A stretch of 64,000 nucleotides of DNA from Sanguibacter keddieii. GTDB taxonomy: Bacteria; Actinomycetota; Actinomycetes; Actinomycetales; Actinomycetaceae. How positions within the stretch are numbered: position 1 is the stretch's first letter; each line of letters opens with the position of its first letter. The notes under the pieces were generated by a model. That model worked only from the letters and a program-made list of their open reading frames with translations, ran no database searches and was not told where the DNA came from. Location of the stretch: assembly GCF_001064145.1 (NCBI RefSeq), contig NZ_JVOJ01000032.1, positions 121,548 through 185,547 of the forward strand, read 5' to 3'. Made by a program: the position numbers and the translations under genes. Shown here piece by piece: positions 59,663 through 64,000 of the stretch.

Positions 59663-61786
59663 TCAGTTGCCCCGAGACTTGCCGACGATCTCGTCCGCGA
59701 CGGCGCGCGGAACCTCGGCGTAGCTGTCGAACTCCATGGAGTAGACAGCGCGGCCCTGCGTCTTGGAGCGCAGGTCGCCCACGTATCCGAACATCTCGGA
59801 GAGCGGGACCTGAGCCTTGACGACGCGCACGCCGTGCTGCTCGTCCATCGAGCTGATCTGGCCACGGCGAGAGTTGAGGTCGCCGATGACATCGCCCATG
59901 TACTCCTCAGGAGTACGAACCTCAACGGCCATGATCGGCTCGAGGAGGACGGGGTTAGCCTTCTTAGCAGCTTCCTTCAGCGCCATCGAGCCAGCAACCT
60001 TGAACGCCATTTCAGAGGAGTCAACCTCGTGGTAGGCGCCGTCGAGCAGCGTGGCCTTGATGTCGACCATCGGGTAGCCGGCGAGAACGCCGGACTGCAT
60101 GGCGTCCTTGATGCCCGCGTCGACCGACGGAATGTACTCGCGAGGAACGCGGCCACCGGTGACCTTGTCCTCGAACATGTACTCTTCCTCAGAGTCGGCC
60201 GGGAGGGGCTCCAGGGCGATGATGACACGCGCGAACTGACCGGAACCACCGGTCTGCTTCTTGTGCGTGTATTCGTACTTCTCGACCTTCTTGCGGATGG
60301 TCTCGCGGTAGGCAACCATCGGGTTACCCACGTTGGCCTCAACCTTGAACTCGCGACGCATACGGTCGACGATGATGTCGAGGTGGAGCTCACCCATACC
60401 ACCGATGATGGTCTGGCCGGTCTCGGCGTCGAGCTCGACGGTGAACGTCGGGTCCTCTTCCGCCAGCTTCTGGATGGCAATGCCCATCTTCTCCTGGTCG
60501 GCCTTCGACTTGGGCTCGACGGCGACCTGGATAACGGGGGCGGGGAACGTCATCGACTCGAGGACGATCGGCTTGTCCAGCGCGCACAGCGTGTCACCGG
60601 TCGTGGTGTCCTTCAGGCCGATCACCGCGTAGATGTGGCCAGCGTGCGCCACGTCGACGGGGTTCTCCTTGTTCGAGTGCATCTGGAAGATCTTGCCGAT
60701 GCGCTCCTTCTTGCCCTTGGTCGAGTTGAGAACCTGGGCGCCGGACTCGACCTTACCGGAGTACACGCGGATGAAGGTGAGCTTGCCGTAGAAGGGGTGA
60801 GCAGCGATCTTGAAGGCCAGAGCGGAGAAGGGCTCCTTCTCGTCGGGCTTACGAACTTCGGTCTCTTCCTCGGTCTCAGAACCGGGGAGGAAGCCGCGAA
60901 CATCGCCGATGTCGAGCGGGGAGGGCAGGAAGTCCACGACGGCGTCGAGGACGGGCTGCACGCCCATGTTGCGCAGAGCGGTACCGCAGTAGACGGGGAA
61001 CGCGCGCGAGGAGATGGTCAGGAGGCGGATGCCTTCCTTGATCTGCTCAATCGTCAGCTCGCCGTTCTCCAGGTACGCCTCGGTCAGCTCGTCGGAGCCC
61101 TCAGCGGCGGCCTCAACGAGCGCCTCGCGGTACTCTTCAGCCTTTTCCTGGTACTCGGCGGGGATCGGGCCGCGCTCGACGATGGAGCCGAGCGTGTCGT
61201 TGCCCTTGTCGTCCTTGGCCGGGTAGGTCAGGGCCTCCATGGTCAGCAGGTCGATGTTGCCGACGAAGTCGTTCTCAGCACCCATCGGCAGCTGCATGAC
61301 GATCGGGGTCGCGTGCAGGCGGTCGCGGATGGTACCAACCGAGAAGTAGAAGTCGGCGCCCATCTTGTCCATCTTGTTGATGAAGCAGATACGCGGGACG
61401 TCGTACTTGTCGGCCTGACGCCACACGGTCTCGGACTGGGGCTCAACGCCCTCCTTGCCGTCGAACACGGCGACAGCGCCGTCGAGGACGCGCAGGGAGC
61501 GCTCAACCTCAACGGTGAAGTCAACGTGACCGGGGGTGTCAATGATGTTGATCTGGTTACCGTTCCAGAAAGAGGTAACGGCGGCGGACGTAATCGTGAT
61601 GCCGCGTTCCTTTTCCTGTTCCATCCAGTCGGTCGTCGAGGCGCCGTCGTGCGTCTCGCCGATCTTGTAGTTGATGCCCGTGTAGAACAGGATTCGTTCG
61701 GTCACGGTCGTCTTGCCGGCATCGATGTGAGCCATGATGCCAATGTTGCGGACCTTGTTGAGATCCGTCAGCACCTCTAGTGCCAC
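59663..61786 (-). CDS. fusA: elongation factor G
   Basis: 707 residues. G1 [49 protein letters not shown] and [10 protein letters not shown] are present, followed by domains II-V ending [20 protein letters not shown]. It drives translocation and, with RRF, recycling. It lies 80 bases after rpsG, with a hairpin between. Confidence 0.99.
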   Translation of the reverse strand: MALEVLTDLNKVRNIGIMAHIDAGKTTVTERILFYTGINYKIGETHDGASTTDWMEQEKERGITITSAAVTSFWNGNQINIIDTPGHVDFTVEVERSLRVLDGAVAVFDGKEGVEPQSETVWRQADKYDVPRICFINKMDKMGADFYFSVGTIRDRLHATPIVMQLPMGAENDFVGNIDLLTMEALTYPAKDDKGNDTLGSIVERGPIPAEYQEKAEEYREALVEAAAEGSDELTEAYLENGELTIEQIKEGIRLLTISSRAFPVYCGTALRNMGVQPVLDAVVDFLPSPLDIGDVRGFLPGSETEEETEVRKPDEKEPFSALAFKIAAHPFYGKLTFIRVYSGKVESGAQVLNSTKGKKERIGKIFQMHSNKENPVDVAHAGHIYAVIGLKDTTTGDTLCALDKPIVLESMTFPAPVIQVAVEPKSKADQEKMGIAIQKLAEEDPTFTVELDAETGQTIIGGMGELHLDIIVDRMRREFKVEANVGNPMVAYRETIRKKVEKYEYTHKKQTGGSGQFARVIIALEPLPADSEEEYMFEDKVTGGRVPREYIPSVDAGIKDAMQSGVLAGYPMVDIKATLLDGAYHEVDSSEMAFKVAGSMALKEAAKKANPVLLEPIMAVEVRTPEEYMGDVIGDLNSRRGQISSMDEQHGVRVVKAQVPLSEMFGYVGDLRSKTQGRAVYSMEFDSYAEVPRAVADEIVGKSRGN

Positions 61787-61832
61787 GAGTGTGGTTCCTT
61801 CGTTCGAAGTAATGGGTGTTCTTGCTGCGTGA

Positions 61833-61860
61833 GACGAGGCCCGGTTGCCCAGGCCTCGTC
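61833..61860. terminator. hairpin between rpsG and fusA
   Basis: GACGAGGCC (61833-61841) / GGCCTCGTC (61852-61860). It lies inside the str operon; the T-rich side (TTTAAAT) faces the plus strand, so on the sense strand it is probably an mRNA-processing or attenuating hairpin, not an efficient terminator. Confidence 0.5.
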
Positions 61861-61866
61861 TTTAAA

Positions 61867-62337
61867 TCACCAGCGGTAGTGCGCGAAGGCGCGGTTGGAC
61901 TCAGCCATCTTGTGCATGTCTTCACGGCGCTTCACAGCGGCACCGAGGCCGTTGGAGGCGTCGAGGATCTCGTTGGCGAGACGCTCGGTCATGGTCTTCT
62001 CGCGACGCTGACGCGAGAAGTCGACCAGCCAGCGCAGGGCCAGCGTCGTGGCGCGCGCGGGGCGAACCTCGACGGGGACCTGGTAGGTCGCGCCACCGAC
62101 ACGGCGGGAGCGGACCTCGAGGGCCGGACGAATGTTCTCGAGAGCGCGCTTGAGCACGGAGACGGGCTCCTGCTCGGTACGCTCGCGAACGGTTTCAAGT
62201 GCGCCGTAGACGATACGCTCGGCGACGGTCTTCTTGCCGTCGAGAAGAACGCGGTTGACCAGCTGGGTCACGACCTTGGAGCCGTAGACCGGGTCATCGA
62301 CGAGGGGGCGACGGGGAGCGGGGCCCTTACGAGGCAT
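61867..62337 (-). CDS. rpsG: 30S ribosomal protein S7 (uS7)
   Basis: 156 residues. [40 protein letters not shown] and [15 protein letters not shown] are conserved. It organises the 30S head. It overlaps the rpsL stop by one base. Confidence 0.98.
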   Translation of the reverse strand: MPRKGPAPRRPLVDDPVYGSKVVTQLVNRVLLDGKKTVAERIVYGALETVRERTEQEPVSVLKRALENIRPALEVRSRRVGGATYQVPVEVRPARATTLALRWLVDFSRQRREKTMTERLANEILDASNGLGAAVKRREDMHKMAESNRAFAHYRW

Positions 62338-62711
62338 TACTTCTTCTCCTTCTTCGCGCCGTAACGGGAACGAGCCTGCTGGCGGCCGCGGACACCCTGG
62401 GTGTCGAGCGAGCCGCGGACGATGCGGTAACGCACGCCGGGCAGGTCCTTCACACGACCACCGCGCACGAGCACGATCGAGTGCTCCTGCAGGTTGTGGC
62501 CCTCACCGGGGATGTAGGCGGTGACTTCGATGCCGGACGAAAGGCGCACACGAGCGACCTTTCGCAGAGCCGAGTTCGGCTTCTTCGGCGTGGTGGTGTA
62601 CACACGGGTGCACACGCCGCGACGCTGGGGGGAGCCCTTCAGCGCGGGGGTCTTCACCTTTGCGCGCTTCGAGACACGTCCCTTGCGGACGAGCTGCTGA
62701 ATGGTAGGCAC
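62337..62711 (-). CDS. rpsL: 30S ribosomal protein S12 (uS12)
   Basis: 124 residues. The decoding-site loops [15 protein letters not shown] and [17 protein letters not shown] carry the wild-type lysines linked in other bacteria to streptomycin sensitivity. First gene of the str operon. Confidence 0.98.
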   Translation of the reverse strand: MPTIQQLVRKGRVSKRAKVKTPALKGSPQRRGVCTRVYTTTPKKPNSALRKVARVRLSSGIEVTAYIPGEGHNLQEHSIVLVRGGRVKDLPGVRYRIVRGSLDTQGVRGRQQARSRYGAKKEKK

Positions 62712-63219
62712 TGGGTCTCCAGTTTCTTTCCGTCGGCGGCCTCCCCTTGCTTTAAGGGGCGGCCCTGATTGTCAGTCTTCCGCGACTGCTTTCACCCCCG
62801 TGTGGGCACACGTGTCCGCCTGGGGGCCGGCGCGCCATGATAACCACGAGGGTCAGAGAATGACGCCCGGAGCTCCGACGGACGGAGCCCGCTCCCGGTT
62901 TCCCGGGCACAGAGGTTCCACAGAAGCGGGAACCGCCTTCAAGGATAGTGGGAAACGTCGCCGTTCGTCAAAGGGGGTGCATTGTGGTTCCCCCCTCATC
63001 GACGAGGCCGGGGCAGCCTACGGGAAGCAGCTGTCGTTTGCGGGGTGGCACGGGCACCCTTGTCAGCATTGTCGGTGCGCCCACCGTGCGCCACATGTGA
63101 GCGCACGAACAGGCACGCAGAGGGGCCCGCAGGCGCTTGCCTGCGGGCCCCTCCCCCACGGGTGAACGGCACTCAATGCCACCCGGGGCTCATGCTCCGT
63201 CCGGTCGTTCCCGGATCGG
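62712..63219. promoter_or_regulatory. str operon upstream region
   Basis: 508 bases without a convincing gene. It must hold the rpsL promoter and leader; no clear -35/-10 pair could be fixed. ACGAGGCCGGGGCAGCC (63002-63018) is also found upstream of infA (36775-36791). A terminator for the GH3-like gene lies at 63120-63153. Confidence 0.45.
63120..63153 (-). terminator. terminator of the GH3-like gene
   Basis: Perfect 15-bp stem GAGGGGCCCGCAGGC (63120-63134) / GCCTGCGGGCCCCTC (63139-63153), GCTT loop, 66 bases past the stop at 63220. Confidence 0.8.
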
Positions 63220-63984
63220 TCACTCCTCCGCCTTGTCAGCCCCGGCCTCGTCGATGGAGGCGGCGGGCTCGACGGTGATCACGGCTTCGGCCTTGCGAGC
63301 GCGGTAGCGGCAGATCGCCACCAGCTCAAGTCCGAGCAGCGCCAGGATCGCGGCGGCTGCCGCCACCCAGGTGATGTACTCCCACGTGTTGCGGGTGACC
63401 TCGGGCTGGCCGTTCGCGTACATCCACGAGTTTGCGACCGTGTACAAGATGTTGTGCGAGGCATCCCGCAGCGCGGTCACGCCCGCCGCGTCCTGCACGT
63501 TGACCGTGGCGATCGGCATATCAATCGTGGCCAGCATGATGTCGCCGCCACCCCGCGTGATCTGGTCGGTATTCTGGTAGCCGTAGCCCGCGAAGTAATC
63601 GGTGAGGACCATGCCGCGGAAGCCCCACTCGTCGCGCAGGACGTTGGTGAGCAGCGCCGAATTCGCATCCGCGTACTGAGGACCGATGTAGTTGAACGCA
63701 CTCATGATCGCGTGCGCGCCGCCGTCCTTGACGCCAATCTCAAAGGAACGCAGGTAGATTTCGCGCATCGCCTGCTCGTTCGTCCAGGTCGCCAGCATGT
63801 GCGTGTGGTTCGTTTCCTGGTCGTTGAGGGCGAAGTGCTTGAGGAAGGCGTACACGCCCTTGGCCTGGGCGCCCTTGATTTCCTCGGCGACCAGCGTTCC
63901 GGCCAGGACCGGATCCTCCGAGAAGTACTCGAAGTTACGTCCCGCGTAGGCGTAGCTGAACTGCGCCCCGAAACTTGGACGCGT
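63220..63984 (-). CDS. C-terminal part of a membrane-anchored GH3 glycosidase (partial or interrupted)
   Basis: 255 sense codons are open within the window. AGRNFEYFSEDPVLAG, KGVYAFLKHFALNDQETNH, AIMSAFNYIGP and GMVLTDYFAG match GH3 beta-glucosidase-like proteins; the Asp in LTDYF sits where GH3 has its nucleophile. A membrane helix (~198-222 of this part, ITWVAAAAAILALLGLELV) and a charged tail end the protein. The frame continues upstream of the GTG/ATG candidates, so the N-terminal half is missing. A TAA at 63987-63985 interrupts this frame just before the edge. Either the gene is broken, frameshifted, or the window end is unreliable. Confidence 0.7.
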   Translation of the reverse strand, partial: TRPSFGAQFSYAYAGRNFEYFSEDPVLAGTLVAEEIKGAQAKGVYAFLKHFALNDQETNHTHMLATWTNEQAMREIYLRSFEIGVKDGGAHAIMSAFNYIGPQYADANSALLTNVLRDEWGFRGMVLTDYFAGYGYQNTDQITRGGGDIMLATIDMPIATVNVQDAAGVTALRDASHNILYTVANSWMYANGQPEVTRNTWEYITWVAAAAAILALLGLELVAICRYRARKAEAVITVEPAASIDEAGADKAEE

Positions 63985-64000
63985 TTAATGGTAGCCGTTA

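Overview
The window is high-GC DNA from an actinobacterium. It most resembles an oral Actinomyces/Schaalia-type organism, which is inferred from gene content, Gram-positive LAxTG-anchored surface proteins, polyphosphate-type glucokinase and ribosomal gene order, not from any database search. Nearly all genes are on the minus strand, so transcription runs from high to low coordinates. The clear plus-strand genes are coaA, a LacI-type regulator and the unknown gene behind it.

Region 1 (1-10160) holds the 5' end of tsaD, a small membrane protein, a three-gene succinate dehydrogenase/fumarate reductase operon (sdhCAB), and a compact operon nnr-alr-tsaE-tsaB-rimI for NAD(P)HX repair, D-alanine supply and tRNA t6A synthesis. 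The sdh operon sits between rimI and tsaD, which are often adjacent. A GRP-family sugar permease follows.

Region 2 (10378-12087) is a 1.6-kb islet with visibly lower GC, directly downstream of glmS. It is bounded by two ~62-bp imperfect direct repeats that include the glmS-side hairpin. Its three genes look like a toxin-antitoxin-chaperone (TAC) module: a RelE/HigB-like protein, an HTH antitoxin and a SecB-like chaperone, in the same order as the mycobacterial HigBA-Rv1957 system. This is the strongest candidate for an under-described system here.

Region 3 (12124-31461) has glmS divergent from coaA. Then comes a carbohydrate-use locus: a secreted choline-binding-repeat glycosidase-like protein, a sugar ABC transporter (binding protein plus two permeases, no ATPase), a GH2 beta-galactosidase-like enzyme and a divergent LacI regulator. 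One 17-bp operator-like sequence (ACTAACACG-NN-WTAGKT) stands before all three transcription starts. A DUF4862-like protein, glmM and the rplM-rpsI pair follow.

Region 4 (31650-50174) is the ribosomal superoperon: truA, ppgK, rplQ, rpoA, rpsK, rpsM, rpmJ, infA, map, adk, secY, the complete spc operon and the complete S10 operon. rpsD is absent from the alpha cluster. A 1-kb gene-free gap between map and infA carries an array of five ATCCGGAT sites at 19-21-bp spacing and a 17-bp inverted repeat.

Region 5 (50175-64000) has two large LAxTG-anchored surface proteins (529 and 1873 residues, the larger with six SpaA/Cna_B-type domains) lying between rpsJ and tuf, which usually neighbour each other. 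The str operon (rpsL-rpsG-fusA-tuf) follows. At the edge is a fragment of a membrane-anchored GH3 glycosidase whose reading frame meets a stop codon 14 bases before the window ends.
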